A DNA stretch of 64,000 nt, from positions 89,522 through 153,521 of the forward strand of contig NZ_JAFLQZ010000014.1 of NCBI RefSeq assembly GCF_017313265.1, read 5' to 3'. The notes beneath the pieces are model-generated. The model searched no databases. It was given only the letters and a program-made list of their open reading frames with translations, and had not been told where the DNA came from. Positions 16,523 to 25,589 of the stretch are shown in pieces (position 1 is the first letter of the stretch; the number at the start of each line of letters is the position of its first letter). Position numbers and translations under genes: made by a program. This DNA comes from Hymenobacter telluris (GTDB lineage: Bacteria > Bacteroidota > Bacteroidia > Cytophagales > Hymenobacteraceae).

Positions 16523-17167
16523 CTAAGTACCTGGCTCGTTCAGGACCCGCACCACTTCGGTGGCGCGCGTGAAAAAGTCGCGCAGTTGCTGCTGGTCGTC
16601 GGGGGTAGTGCTGCGGCCCGAGAGTTGGCCGGCACGGGTAATCAGGTCGGCTACGGTGGGCTCCAGGGTTGGGTAGGCTTTCTGCTGCATGGCCTGCATG
16701 AGCCCGGTAGCCGCCACGAAACCAGGGCGCAGGCTGGCCGTCGAATCGTCGAGGCGGGCGGTGGCGCTGGTGAGTACGTCGCGCTTTTCGTTTACGGCAG
16801 GGTCGCGCAGGTCGGCACGGTCGGCTAGGTCTACTAGTACGGCACTGAGTACGCGCAGTCCGTTGCGGGCATAATTAGGGCTGGCTGGGTCGCGCTGGGC
16901 GGCGGCGGCCAGGGCTTCGGGTGTGGGCAGGGGCTCGGCGGTGGCCATGTCGCCTACGGCATTCTGTTCGGTGGGGCGTGGCGTGGCACCAGAGTCTGCG
17001 TTGGCTGGTGCTAGTTCTGTAGGGCTGCTGGCTTCAGCGGCAGCTTGCTGGTTGCTATCCTCGCGCAGCAAGTACCAGGCAAGGGCGCCCAGCGCCAGCA
17101 CTACTAGTAAAATCAGTAGCCAGGGGCTCGGTGACGACTTTTTGCGTTGAATATTAATATCGGCCAT
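16523..17167 (-). CDS. Membrane-anchored hypothetical protein
   Basis: 214 residues from the ATG at 17167 (an ATG at 17176 is also possible). One N-terminal membrane segment (about residues 15-33, WLLILLVVLALGALAWYLL) follows a short basic cytoplasmic end. Then comes an Ala/Pro/Glu-rich linker (about 38-85) and a helical C-terminal part that I do not recognise. It is probably anchored in the inner membrane and faces the periplasm, next to the PRC-barrel gene. Confidence 0.65.
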   Translation of the reverse strand: MADINIQRKKSSPSPWLLILLVVLALGALAWYLLREDSNQQAAAEASSPTELAPANADSGATPRPTEQNAVGDMATAEPLPTPEALAAAAQRDPASPNYARNGLRVLSAVLVDLADRADLRDPAVNEKRDVLTSATARLDDSTASLRPGFVAATGLMQAMQQKAYPTLEPTVADLITRAGQLSGRSTTPDDQQQLRDFFTRATEVVRVLNEPGT

Positions 17168-17285
17168 ATGAGGCATACGGGTTAGGTGGCTGCCCCTGTT
17201 GGCAGCCCGCGCAGTGCCCTCATACGCATTCCGGAGAAGTTGGTATGTTTACTTCCATCCCTTTAATGCTAACTACCGCCGGTTT

Positions 17286-18278
17286 ATGTGTTCCGACCAA
17301 TTACTGGACGAGTTGCAAGCACAAGGCCTCGTGACACCGCCGCAGACTGAGGCCATCCGCCACGACGAGCACACCCGGCCCTTTTCCATCCACTATGAAG
17401 TTCGGACGCTGCTGTACCTGGGCATCACGCTCTTAGCCGGCGGGCTGGGCGCCTTGATTTACCAGCACATCGATGAAATCGGGCACGGCGTGCTTATTAC
17501 CGTTATGGCCCTACTAATGGCGGCCTGTTTCGGCTACGCGGCGCGGCACCGGGTACCGTTCAGCTGGGGCAAAGCACCCCGCGCCGGCTTCCTGCCTGAT
17601 TACGTGTTGCTACTGGGCTGCTTGCTGTTTCTGAGTCTGGAAGGCTACGTGCAGTACCAATACGGTGTCTTCGGGAGCCGCTACGGCTTGGCGGTGTTCC
17701 TGCCGGCCGCGCTGTTTTTCTGGCTGGCCTACCTCTTCGACCACCGCGGAGTGCTGTCGATGGCTGTTACGGCGCTGGCTTCGTGGGTGGGCGTATCAGT
17801 AGCGCCGCTTTCCGCCTTCACCGACAACAACTTCCGCAGTTTGAGCGGCTCAGCCATTGCGCTGGGGTTGGTGCTGGTGGCAGTGGGGTTGGTAGCGGAA
17901 TTTCAGAATTGGAAGCGGCATTTCAGCTTCACGTATATTTCGTTGGGTGCCAACCTGACGTTGCTGGCGGCCACGGCCGCGTTGTTGAACTTCTATCCCA
18001 ACACCTGGCCTTCTGCTTTCGAGGCGGGCGTCTTGATTTTAGTGCTGAGTGGGTATTTGGTGTGGTATGCCCGCCGGACGCACTCCTACCTGTTTCTGCT
18101 GATGGGCGTGGTGTACGGCTATATCGTGCTTACCTATCTGTTTTTGCAGCTCGTTGATGCTTCCACTTTCGAAGCCACCGCCTTTTTGGTTATGCTCTAC
18201 TTTTCCTTATCAGCCTTGGGCGTGGTGCTGCTTTTCGTCAATATCAAGAAGATTTTAGGTTTGTATCATGCCCGTTAA
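17286..18278 (+). CDS. DUF2157-type multi-pass membrane protein
   Basis: 330 residues from the ATG at 17286; the open frame begins at 17199, but the extra 29 residues overlap the divergent promoter region and look non-coding. A short cytoplasmic N-terminus (DQLLDELQAQGLVTPPQTEAI) carries the DUF2157-like pattern and is followed by about ten hydrophobic segments. The function of the family is unknown. It overlaps the next gene by 11 bases, so the two are co-translated. Confidence 0.75.
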   Translation: MCSDQLLDELQAQGLVTPPQTEAIRHDEHTRPFSIHYEVRTLLYLGITLLAGGLGALIYQHIDEIGHGVLITVMALLMAACFGYAARHRVPFSWGKAPRAGFLPDYVLLLGCLLFLSLEGYVQYQYGVFGSRYGLAVFLPAALFFWLAYLFDHRGVLSMAVTALASWVGVSVAPLSAFTDNNFRSLSGSAIALGLVLVAVGLVAEFQNWKRHFSFTYISLGANLTLLAATAALLNFYPNTWPSAFEAGVLILVLSGYLVWYARRTHSYLFLLMGVVYGYIVLTYLFLQLVDASTFEATAFLVMLYFSLSALGVVLLFVNIKKILGLYHAR

Positions 18279-19491
18279 AGCCTACAATCCGCGCTGGGCA
18301 CACCACCAAGCCATGTGGGCAGCAGCCAATAGCTGGCAGAAGCGGAGGTTACTCACGGAACCGCAGCTAGCTGCCGTGCGGGCTGCCTATCCCCTCGATT
18401 ATTACCGGCCCAATATTTTTCTGCGGGTTACGCTTTTCCTGTTCACCGGCATTGGTACGCTGGCAGGTTCCGGCTTCCTTGGCTTGTTCCTGTACGAAGG
18501 ATTATTTCATAACAGCAGCAGTCAGGAAGAACTTCTTCTTGTTGCCACGGCTGCTTTAAGTGCAGCAGGTTGCCTGTTTATTTTAGAAGCCTCTATCCGC
18601 AGTTCCCGGCTCTACCACTCCGGCGTTGATAACGCTTTGCTCTACGCTACGTTGGGTTGGCTGCTGTTTCTGGCGTTGTATGTTGCCACTAAGAATGAAC
18701 CGGATATCTACTACGGAGGCTTTTTGCTCTTCAGCCCGCATATAACGGTAGCCTTACTGCTGATTTTGGCGTTGCTACTGGCCGCCACCATCCGCTACGC
18801 CGACCGAGTGGTGGCCGCAGCGGCCTACTTTACCTATCTGCTGTTTCTGGCTAATTGCTGCTTACAGCTTCCGGGCGGGCGGTTGTTGCTGCCGTTTGTG
18901 CTGATGCTGGCTTCTGGCGGCGCGTACCTGCTGGTTCGCCGCCTCACTCACCGCCCCGACTACCTCTACTATAAGCCTTGCCTGACGCTACTAAAGGCCC
19001 TGGCATTGGTTACGTTTTATCTGGGAGGCAATTATTGGGTGGTGCGGGAAGGCAACGCGTTGCTCAGTGACGCTTTGGCTTCCAGCCAAATACCATTTGC
19101 GTGGGTGTTCTACGTTTTTACGGCCACTGTTCCGGTGGTGTATGTGGTGGTAGGCCTGCGCCGCTTCGACCGAATTTGGCTATGGGTAGGACTGCTGATT
19201 GTTGGGTTTTCCTTTTTCACGCTCCGCTATTACCGCTCCCTCCTACCGCCTGAAGTAGCTGCCACGCTGGCCGGAAGTGTGCTCGTTGCGGCTATGCTGT
19301 GGGTGGCGCGCTACCTGCGCACGCCCCGGCACGGCCTCACCGCCGCCCCCGATGGCGAGGAAGACAACCAGAAATTCAACCTCGAATCGTTGATTGTCGC
19401 GCAAACAGCCACTGTGCCGCAACCCGTAGCCCCCGGTTTCCAGTTTGGCGGCGGTAGCTCGGGCGGTGGCGGCGCCGATGGCAGCTTCTAG
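18268..19491 (+). CDS. Multi-pass membrane protein with Gly-rich C-terminal tail
   Basis: 407 residues, overlapping the DUF2157-type gene. Its cytoplasmic N-terminus (NSWQKRRLLTEPQLAAVRAAYP) has the same leader style, followed by about ten membrane segments (residues 45-350) and a soluble C-terminus that ends in FGGGSSGGGGADGSF. Similar Gly-rich tails close some TPM-domain and DUF2207 membrane proteins. The pair probably forms one complex; the role is unknown. Confidence 0.7.
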   Translation: MPVKAYNPRWAHHQAMWAAANSWQKRRLLTEPQLAAVRAAYPLDYYRPNIFLRVTLFLFTGIGTLAGSGFLGLFLYEGLFHNSSSQEELLLVATAALSAAGCLFILEASIRSSRLYHSGVDNALLYATLGWLLFLALYVATKNEPDIYYGGFLLFSPHITVALLLILALLLAATIRYADRVVAAAAYFTYLLFLANCCLQLPGGRLLLPFVLMLASGGAYLLVRRLTHRPDYLYYKPCLTLLKALALVTFYLGGNYWVVREGNALLSDALASSQIPFAWVFYVFTATVPVVYVVVGLRRFDRIWLWVGLLIVGFSFFTLRYYRSLLPPEVAATLAGSVLVAAMLWVARYLRTPRHGLTAAPDGEEDNQKFNLESLIVAQTATVPQPVAPGFQFGGGSSGGGGADGSF

Positions 19492-19596
19492 TTAAGCAAT
19501 CAGAAATTTCTTCAGGGTGTGCAAGTGGTATAGCCTATCACCACCAGCTAGTATGAAGCGATAAGAAGCGCAATGCCAAGCGTTTCGCAGGTCAGG

Positions 19597-19625
19597 CCTT
19601 TTGGTATTTCATGCAAGCCAAAAGG
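19597..19625 (+). terminator. Possible terminator hairpin
   Basis: CCTTTTGG and CCAAAAGG form a perfect 8-bp stem around a 13-base loop, 105 bases after the preceding stop codon. No clear T-run follows. Confidence 0.35.
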
Positions 19626-19679
19626 TGGAGGTTGCGTACAAGGTAGCTCAACCCTTGCCGGATTCTACCTCCTTGCCTG

Positions 19680-20606
19680 ATGCATAGAACCTTTTCTATT
19701 ACCGTACCTCCTGCCACCACCGAACTACTTTGCCAGCAGCTTACTGCGCTGGAAACCGTTATCAGCTTAAGCGTGCAGCCGGGGGCCTCCCGCAAACCAC
19801 CTGGTGATATTATCACGGTGCAGGTACTGAACCGCGGCACCGATGCTGTACTTCGTCACCTGCAAAACACCTTGCCGCCCGAGCAGATATCGGTGGCCTC
19901 TTCGGAATTGAGCAGCCTCATGTCCCCTTCCCAGGCTTCCCTGATTATGGGCGACAAAGACGAGGCTATCTGGGAGGAAATTGAATCGGGCTTACGACAC
20001 CAAGGGCGGCCAACAGCCAATTTTATGCTGCTGATGTCGTTGGGCGGCATTATAGCGGCGGTAGGCTTGGTCTCGAAGCCAGTACCGCAGGCCACAGCCT
20101 TTATTGCTTCCAGCATACTAGCCCCAGGTTTCGAGCCGCTAGCCGCCATGCCATTGGGTGTGGTGCTGCAACGGTGGCACGTTACCTGGCGGGGGTTACG
20201 CTCTACTTTGCTGGGCTACTCGCTGTTTATTGGCGCCGCGTGCCTTACTATGCTGTTAATGGCAGCCACTGGGGCATCCTCGGCCGAAGAGCTAGCCACC
20301 AATCCAGAAGTCATAAGTATGTCGCAGCCCGATTTGAAGTCGATGCTGGTTTCGGGGTGTGGGGCAGCGGCCGGTATTATCATTATTGCAGCCTACCGCC
20401 GCAGTGTTATTGCCGGAGCCCTGATTGCGCTGGTGACGATGCCCGCTGCTGCCCTGATTGGGTGCAGCCTAGCCTTGGGCCGCTCGCACTTAGCGCTGGA
20501 AGGGCTTGCGCGGCTCAGCCTTGATGTTGCGCTGGTGGTGGTACTGGGGCTGATTATTTTTCAAGCCAAGCAGCTGTTTCTACACCGCCGCAAACCCAGC
20601 GAGTAA
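19680..20606 (+). CDS. DUF389 family membrane protein
   Basis: 308 residues. The N-terminal soluble part (about residues 1-110) precedes six or so membrane helices; the helix pair ATAFIASSILAPGFEPLAAMPLG (two parts, about 143-165) fits the DUF389 (TIGR00341) core, which usually reads IASMLISPLMGPI. The usual gene product is of similar size. The function is not established. It stands alone between the DUF2157 pair and a bidirectional terminator. Confidence 0.75.
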   Translation: MHRTFSITVPPATTELLCQQLTALETVISLSVQPGASRKPPGDIITVQVLNRGTDAVLRHLQNTLPPEQISVASSELSSLMSPSQASLIMGDKDEAIWEEIESGLRHQGRPTANFMLLMSLGGIIAAVGLVSKPVPQATAFIASSILAPGFEPLAAMPLGVVLQRWHVTWRGLRSTLLGYSLFIGAACLTMLLMAATGASSAEELATNPEVISMSQPDLKSMLVSGCGAAAGIIIIAAYRRSVIAGALIALVTMPAAALIGCSLALGRSHLALEGLARLSLDVALVVVLGLIIFQAKQLFLHRRKPSE

Positions 20607-20620
20607 GCAGCCAAAACAAA

Positions 20621-20662
20621 TGGGCGGTTGCAACAGCCATAAACTGCTGCTACAACCGCCCA
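20621..20662. terminator. Bidirectional terminator between convergent genes
   Basis: TGGGCGGTTGCAACAGC (20621-20637) pairs with GCTGCTACAACCGCCCA (20646-20662) with a few mismatches. It lies between the DUF389 stop and the cysteine desulfurase stop. Confidence 0.65.
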
Positions 20663-20685
20663 CTTACTGTGTGTCTGTTTCGGTT

Positions 20686-21828
20686 TTACACTGCTACTTT
20701 CCGGTACATCTTCGCAAGTTGCTCCACGGCGTAGTCCACCTCCTCGGTGGTGTTGTACTTGCTCATTGAAAAGCGGATGGCGCCTCGGTCAGGGTCGCAG
20801 CCCAGGGCAGTTAGCACGTGCGACCCCGCGTTGGCACCGCTGGTACACGCCGAGCCCCCCGACACCGATACGTGGTTGATGTCGAGGTTAAACAGCAGCA
20901 TTTCGTTTAGCTCGGAGGGCGGCAAGCTCACGTTCAGCACTGTGTACAGGCTCTGATCAGCCTGAGCCGAAGTGCCATTAAATTCCACGCCTTCAATTTG
21001 TTGTTGCAGCTTGTCAATAAACCGGTCTTTCAGCCCCTGAATGTGTTGCTGATGCTCGCTCATGCCGCGGTAGGCAATTTCCAGCGCCTTAGCCAAGCCT
21101 ACAATGCCGTACACGTTTTCAGTACCAGCCCGCTGATTACGTTCCTGCGAGCCACCGTGCAGCAAAGCATCAATCATCAGCCCCGACCGACGATACAGGA
21201 AGCCCACCCCTTTCGGGCCATGAAACTTGTGCGCCGAACCCACCAAAAAGTGGTTTTTCAACTGCTGCACATCGTGCCGGTAGTGCCCCATCGTTTGCAC
21301 CGTATCCGTGTGGAACACGGCGTCGTAGCGCGCACAAATCTCGCCGATGGCTGCTATATCATTCAGGTTCCCGATTTCATTGTTGGCGTGCATCAGGCTT
21401 ACGAAGGTGCGCGGGTTGGTGGCCAGCAGTACTTCTAAGTGCACTAAATCTAACCGCCCTTGCTCATCGTGGCGCAGATAGCTCAGCTGAATATCTCCGG
21501 CTTTTTCCAGCGCCTGCAAAGTATGCAGTACCGCGTGGTGTTCTAGCGGCGACGTAATGGCGTGTTTCAGCCCCAGCGTCCGGATACTACCGAAAGCTGC
21601 GTAATTGTCGGCTTCCGTTCCTCCGGAGGTAAAGCTGATTTCGGCGGGCGCGGCGTTGATGAGGTGCGCAATGGTTTTCCGGGCGTTTTCAATAGCGGCG
21701 CGTACCTGTCGGCCGTGGCCATGAATGCTGCTGGGGTTGCCATAATGCTCCCGCATAAAGGGCAGCATAGCATCCAGCACTTCAGGGTCCAGCGGGGTGG
21801 TGGCGGCGTTATCGAAGTACACGGTCAT
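20686..21828 (-). CDS. Cysteine desulfurase (NifS/IscS type)
   Basis: PLP enzyme that releases sulfur from cysteine for Fe-S clusters or thiolated tRNA. 380 residues from the ATG at 21828; the open frame extends to 21918, but typical enzymes start with MTVYFDNAATTPLDPEV, and the -7 element at 21865-21872 lies inside the extension. The PLP lysine is in GSAHKFHGPKG (about residue 202) and the persulfide Cys in SGGSACTSGAN (about 325). No iscU or other Fe-S gene is adjacent, so the partner is unclear. Confidence 0.95.
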   Translation of the reverse strand: MTVYFDNAATTPLDPEVLDAMLPFMREHYGNPSSIHGHGRQVRAAIENARKTIAHLINAAPAEISFTSGGTEADNYAAFGSIRTLGLKHAITSPLEHHAVLHTLQALEKAGDIQLSYLRHDEQGRLDLVHLEVLLATNPRTFVSLMHANNEIGNLNDIAAIGEICARYDAVFHTDTVQTMGHYRHDVQQLKNHFLVGSAHKFHGPKGVGFLYRRSGLMIDALLHGGSQERNQRAGTENVYGIVGLAKALEIAYRGMSEHQQHIQGLKDRFIDKLQQQIEGVEFNGTSAQADQSLYTVLNVSLPPSELNEMLLFNLDINHVSVSGGSACTSGANAGSHVLTALGCDPDRGAIRFSMSKYNTTEEVDYAVEQLAKMYRKVAV

Positions 21829-21864
21829 GTGGTTCAACAGCTTGAGGGTGGGTGATAGTGGCGG

Positions 21865-21872
21865 CAAAAATA
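21865..21872 (-). promoter_or_regulatory. -7 element of the cysteine desulfurase gene
   Basis: On the minus strand TATTTTTG fits TAnnTTTG, 36 bases upstream of the ATG at 21828. It starts right beside the hairpin at 21875-21899, so termination of glmM and initiation of this gene share about 35 bases. Confidence 0.55.
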
Positions 21873-21874
21873 AA

Positions 21875-21899
21875 GGATTCCGGCGGGTAGCCGGAATCC
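21875..21899 (-). terminator. Terminator downstream of glmM
   Basis: GGATTCCGGC and GCCGGAATCC form a perfect 10-bp stem with a 5-base loop, followed on the minus strand by TTTATTTTT. It lies about 100 bases past the glmM stop. Confidence 0.75.
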
Positions 21900-21997
21900 T
21901 CTTCTTCTCAGGCAGCATGGTCCGCGGCCTTCATTAACACCTATCTACGCTTCAGCTACAATTCCTGCTGGAATCCGCAGCAAAAGCCCCTTTTACC

Positions 21998-23386
21998 TTA
22001 CGAATTGATAATTTCTTTTATGTCAGCAATGATTTTATTGGCTAAGTGGTCGGCCGTAGCATTCGACTCCGACTCAGCATAGATGCGGATAATCGGCTCG
22101 GTATTCGACTTGCGCAGGTGCACCCACTCCTTGTCGAATTCGATTTTCACACCGTCGATGGTATTGACAGGCTGCTTGGCGTAGCGCTTTTCCATCATTT
22201 CCAGCACCTTGTCGGTATTGATTTCCGGTGTCAGCTCAATCTTGTTTTTCGAGATGAAATAGTTCGGATACGAAGCCCGCAACCGGGTCATGGTCAGGCC
22301 GGATTTAGCCAGATGGCTCAAAAACAGCGCAATACCCACCAACGAGTCGCGGCCGTAGTGCAGCTCTGGGTAAATGATACCCCCATTGCCTTCCCCGCCA
22401 ATTACGGCGTTGGTTTCCTTCATTTTGGTTACCACGTTCACCTCGCCTACCGCCGCCGCGGTGTAGCTGCCGCCGTGCTTCTCGGCTACGTCGCGCAGGG
22501 CGCGGGTACTGCTGAGGTTGCTTACGGTGCTGCCGCCGCCGTTCTGCTGTAGCACATAATCAGCTACGGCTACCAGCGTATACTCCTCCCCGAACATCGA
22601 GCCGTCTTCGTTCACCAGCGCCAGCCGGTCCACATCGGGGTCCACCACAATACCCAAGTCGAAGGAGCCTTTTTCCATCGTTTTGGCAATGTCGCGCAGG
22701 TTTTCGGGCAGCGGCTCGGGGTTGTGCGCAAAGTCACCGGTAGGCTCACAGAACAGCTTTTCGATGATTTCAACGCCTAATGCTTCAAGCAGCTGGGGCA
22801 CAGCAAACCCACCCGACGAATTTACGGCGTCCACCACAATGCGGAAGTTTTTGGCTTTAATGGCTGCCGCATCCACCAAGGGCAACTGCAGAATAGCATC
22901 AATATGCTGCTGCAAAAACGTCTCGTCGATGCTGTACTGACCCAGCTTCATTACGGGCGCGAAGTTGAACGTCTCGGCATCGCCTAGCGCTAGTACCTGC
23001 TGCCCATCGGCATCGGAAATAAACTCACCGACGCTGTTGAGCAATTTCAGGGCATTCCACTGCTTGGGATTGTGCGAAGCCGTCAGAATAATCCCGCCGC
23101 CTGCTTTTTTGGCCGGCACCGCCATTTCCACGGTCGGGGTGGTGCTTAGGCCTAAGTCGATTACGTTGATGCCCAAGCCTTGCAGCGTGGCGGCCACCAG
23201 CTTGCTCACCATTTCACCCGAAATACGAGCGTCGCGGCCAATAACAATTGTGTTGTTCTGCGTTTTATCAAGAACCCACGTCCCGAAGGCCGCGGCGTAT
23301 TTCACTATATCGAGGGGCGTTAGGCCTTCGCCAACCGCTCCGCCAATAGTACCCCGAATCCCCGAAATTGATTTTATGAGTGCCAC
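21998..23386 (-). CDS. glmM: Phosphoglucosamine mutase (GlmM-type phosphohexomutase)
   Basis: Interconverts glucosamine-6-phosphate and glucosamine-1-phosphate on the route to UDP-GlcNAc; a phosphomannomutase role cannot be excluded by sight. 462 residues. The phosphoserine loop TASHNPKQWNAL lies near residues 100-111, the Mg loop DPDVDRLAL near 245, the sugar-binding GEGNGG near 330 and the phosphate loop RKSNTEPIIRIYAE near the C-terminus. The ATG at 23386 directly precedes SISGIRGTIGG, the normal N-terminus. Divergent from mazG. Confidence 0.93.
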   Translation of the reverse strand: MALIKSISGIRGTIGGAVGEGLTPLDIVKYAAAFGTWVLDKTQNNTIVIGRDARISGEMVSKLVAATLQGLGINVIDLGLSTTPTVEMAVPAKKAGGGIILTASHNPKQWNALKLLNSVGEFISDADGQQVLALGDAETFNFAPVMKLGQYSIDETFLQQHIDAILQLPLVDAAAIKAKNFRIVVDAVNSSGGFAVPQLLEALGVEIIEKLFCEPTGDFAHNPEPLPENLRDIAKTMEKGSFDLGIVVDPDVDRLALVNEDGSMFGEEYTLVAVADYVLQQNGGGSTVSNLSSTRALRDVAEKHGGSYTAAAVGEVNVVTKMKETNAVIGGEGNGGIIYPELHYGRDSLVGIALFLSHLAKSGLTMTRLRASYPNYFISKNKIELTPEINTDKVLEMMEKRYAKQPVNTIDGVKIEFDKEWVHLRKSNTEPIIRIYAESESNATADHLANKIIADIKEIINS

Positions 23387-23408
23387 AGGCTAATTTTTTT
23401 TGAGTGCG

Positions 23409-23416
23409 CAAAAGTA
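23409..23416 (-). promoter_or_regulatory. -7 element of glmM
   Basis: TACTTTTG on the minus strand fits TAnnTTTG and lies 22 bases before the glmM ATG. No clear -33 element is seen at the expected spacing. Confidence 0.5.
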
Positions 23417-23539
23417 GGCAAACCTCCCTGGTTTCGCTACTGCAGCGCTAGCAAAGCTGACGTTACCGGAAACTTGAAACCCTATACGGAATGCCCTGTT
23501 TACTCGGACGCCCAAAAGGCACACTGCCCACAAGCGTTG

Positions 23540-23547
23540 TATATTTG
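23540..23547 (+). promoter_or_regulatory. -7 element of mazG
   Basis: TATATTTG is a full TAnnTTTG match that ends only five bases before the ATG at 23553. Either the mRNA is leaderless or translation starts at the ATG at 23583. Confidence 0.5.
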
Positions 23548-23552
23548 GTGTA

Positions 23553-24392
23553 ATGGAATATAACTCGCCCGACCGCCGCCCAATGCAGCTAGCCGCTTTT
23601 GGCCGCTTACTCGATGTGCTAGAGCGCCTTCGCGCCGAATGCCCTTGGGACCGGAAACAAACTCTGGAAAGCCTGCGCCACCTCACCATTGAGGAAACCT
23701 ACGAACTCAGCGACGCCATCATCCGCCACGACCTTCCCGACCTGAAAAAGGAACTCGGCGACGTATTTCTACACTTGATTTTCTACGCCAAAATAGCTTC
23801 CGAAACAGGCCACTTCGACGTGGCAGATGTGCTGAACGCCCAGTGCGAAAAACTTATCTTCCGCCACCCACACATTTACGGCAATGTGAAAGCCGAAGAT
23901 GAAGAAACTGTTAAGCGTAACTGGGAACAGCTAAAACTGAAGGAAAAAGGCAACACGTCGGTACTTGGTGGCGTACCTACCTCGCTGCCTGCGCTTGTAA
24001 AAGCCATGCGCATCCAAGAAAAAGCCCGTGGTGCCGGATTTGATTGGGAAAAGCCCGAGCAAGTCTGGGATAAGGTTCAAGAAGAACTAGGGGAGTTTCA
24101 AGCAGAATTTGCTCACCCCGACCCATCTTCCATCAACCAAGAGCGTGCTGCGGCAGAGTTTGGCGACTTGCTGTTTTCGCTCATCAACTTTGCTCGCCAC
24201 GCCGGTATCAACCCCGAAGAAGCCCTCGAACGCACCAATCGGAAATTCATAAATCGGTTCCAATATCTTGAAACACAGGCTGCCCACGACGGACATCAGC
24301 TGCGAGACTTGACACTCTCCCAAATGGATGTATATTGGGAACAGGCAAAAAAATATAATTTCATTTCTAAATCACCGGAGAGTAAGGACTAA
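23553..24392 (+). CDS. mazG: Nucleoside triphosphate pyrophosphohydrolase MazG
   Basis: Hydrolyses (d)NTPs to monophosphates and PPi, thought to control (p)ppGpp and clean the nucleotide pool. 279 residues, with two MazG domains: the first with ECPWDRKQT, EETYEL and ELGDVFLH (about residues 29-75), the second with EELGEFQ and EFGDLLFSL (about 175-215). These Glu/Asp sets are the metal-binding sites. The ATG at 23583 (MQLAAFGR) is an equally good start. Divergent from glmM. Confidence 0.93.
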   Translation: MEYNSPDRRPMQLAAFGRLLDVLERLRAECPWDRKQTLESLRHLTIEETYELSDAIIRHDLPDLKKELGDVFLHLIFYAKIASETGHFDVADVLNAQCEKLIFRHPHIYGNVKAEDEETVKRNWEQLKLKEKGNTSVLGGVPTSLPALVKAMRIQEKARGAGFDWEKPEQVWDKVQEELGEFQAEFAHPDPSSINQERAAAEFGDLLFSLINFARHAGINPEEALERTNRKFINRFQYLETQAAHDGHQLRDLTLSQMDVYWEQAKKYNFISKSPESKD

Positions 24393-24440
24393 CTTTTTTG
24401 CGGCTTTCTAGCCCATTGGAGCGTTTAAACCCCGATTTCA

Positions 24441-24472
24441 TTTGGCGGCACTAAGGTTTTTACTTAGGTTTG
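24441..24472 (+). promoter_or_regulatory. Canonical promoter of the exbB-exbD-tonB operon
   Basis: TTTG at 24441-24444, a 20-base gap, then TAGGTTTG at 24465-24472. This is a textbook Bacteroidota -33/-7 pair. It implies a 5' leader of about 170 bases, which holds one small hairpin (CTTTGC...GCAAAG, about 24524-24541). Confidence 0.7.
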
Positions 24473-24649
24473 CCAAGGATCGACTGAATCCCAGATTGCC
24501 CCGCGCACAAAATAGACCCATGTTCTTTGCTTTTACGCAAAGCATGACGTGAGCGGGGCGCTATTGTATTTGGGCGTTCCTTCCGTTCATTTCACCTTTT
24601 TCAACACCAATTTACCTTTCACCACCAACTCCCTTAACTCCCCGGAACA

Positions 24650-25522
24650 ATGGAACAAAAGAATGCCACAAACAAGAACGTGCGGCCCGCCGCTCCGGCC
24701 GCCGCACCAGGTGAGGCAAAAGGCGGTTCCGCGTTTGCCGCCATCGTTATTCCGCTGGCAATCGTTGTTAGCATCATCATTTACATTTTTGTATTGGGTA
24801 ACGGAGGCAACTTCGTAGGTGGTAATAATGCGAATGCCGCACTGCCAGGCAACTACCTCGGCATTGTGTACAAAGGTGGTCCTATCGTACCTATCCTGAT
24901 GTCTCTGTTCCTGCTGGTAATTACGTTCTCTATCGAGCGTTTCCTTACCATCAGCAAAGCCAAAGGCAGCAAGAGCATCGAGAGCTTCGTGCGCACTATC
25001 CGTCAGAAGCTGAACGTAAACGACATCACCGGTGCTATTGCCACCTGCGACCAGCAGAAAGGTTCGGTAGCCAACGTAGTGAAGTCGGGCTTGCTGAAGT
25101 ACCAAGAAATGGCACGTGAGCGTGGCATGGACAAAGACCAGAAAGTACTGGCCATCCAGAAGGAAATTGAAGAATCGACTGCTCTGGAACTGCCAATGCT
25201 GGAAAAGAACCTGGTTATCATCTCTACCATTGCTTCGGTTTCGACGCTGGTAGGTCTGCTGGGTACGGTATTCGGTATGATCAAGGCCTTCTCGGCACTT
25301 GCCCAAGCTGGTAGCCCCGACGCCGTAGCACTGGCAGAAGGTATTTCGGAAGCACTGATCAACACGGCTATCGGTATCGCCGGTTCGGCCCTGGCCATCA
25401 TTGCCTACAACTTCTTCACCAGCAAAATTGACGAGCTGACCTACAGCATCGACGAAGCCGGCTTCAGCATTATTCAGACTTTCGCCTCGCAGCACGGCGA
25501 CAATGAAACTTACACGGCCTAA
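24650..25522 (+). CDS. exbB: MotA/TolQ/ExbB proton-channel protein
   Basis: Inner-membrane channel subunit that uses the proton gradient to energise TonB. 290 residues: an Ala/Pro-rich N-terminus (about 1-25), a first membrane helix (about 28-50), a second near residues 83-105, a cytoplasmic domain and the last two helices near 185-260, with the TLVGLLGTVFGMI motif near 202-214. It starts the operon, with the canonical promoter 180 bases upstream. The Ala/Pro-rich start is typical of Bacteroidota forms. Confidence 0.95.
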   Translation: MEQKNATNKNVRPAAPAAAPGEAKGGSAFAAIVIPLAIVVSIIIYIFVLGNGGNFVGGNNANAALPGNYLGIVYKGGPIVPILMSLFLLVITFSIERFLTISKAKGSKSIESFVRTIRQKLNVNDITGAIATCDQQKGSVANVVKSGLLKYQEMARERGMDKDQKVLAIQKEIEESTALELPMLEKNLVIISTIASVSTLVGLLGTVFGMIKAFSALAQAGSPDAVALAEGISEALINTAIGIAGSALAIIAYNFFTSKIDELTYSIDEAGFSIIQTFASQHGDNETYTA

Positions 25523-25589
25523 GTTGCGGTTCACGCAATAAAGGAACAGGTAGTTTCGTTTATCTGAATATTCTTAAACCGACCAGCAC

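Noticed and set aside
24524..24541. Small CTTTGC/GCAAAG hairpin in the exbB leader as a riboswitch
   Set aside because: The stem has six pairs only and I see no known riboswitch motif in the 170-base leader.
24587..25534. 315-residue open frame on the minus strand over exbB
   Set aside because: ExbB is clear on the plus strand, and the antisense protein has no recognisable feature.
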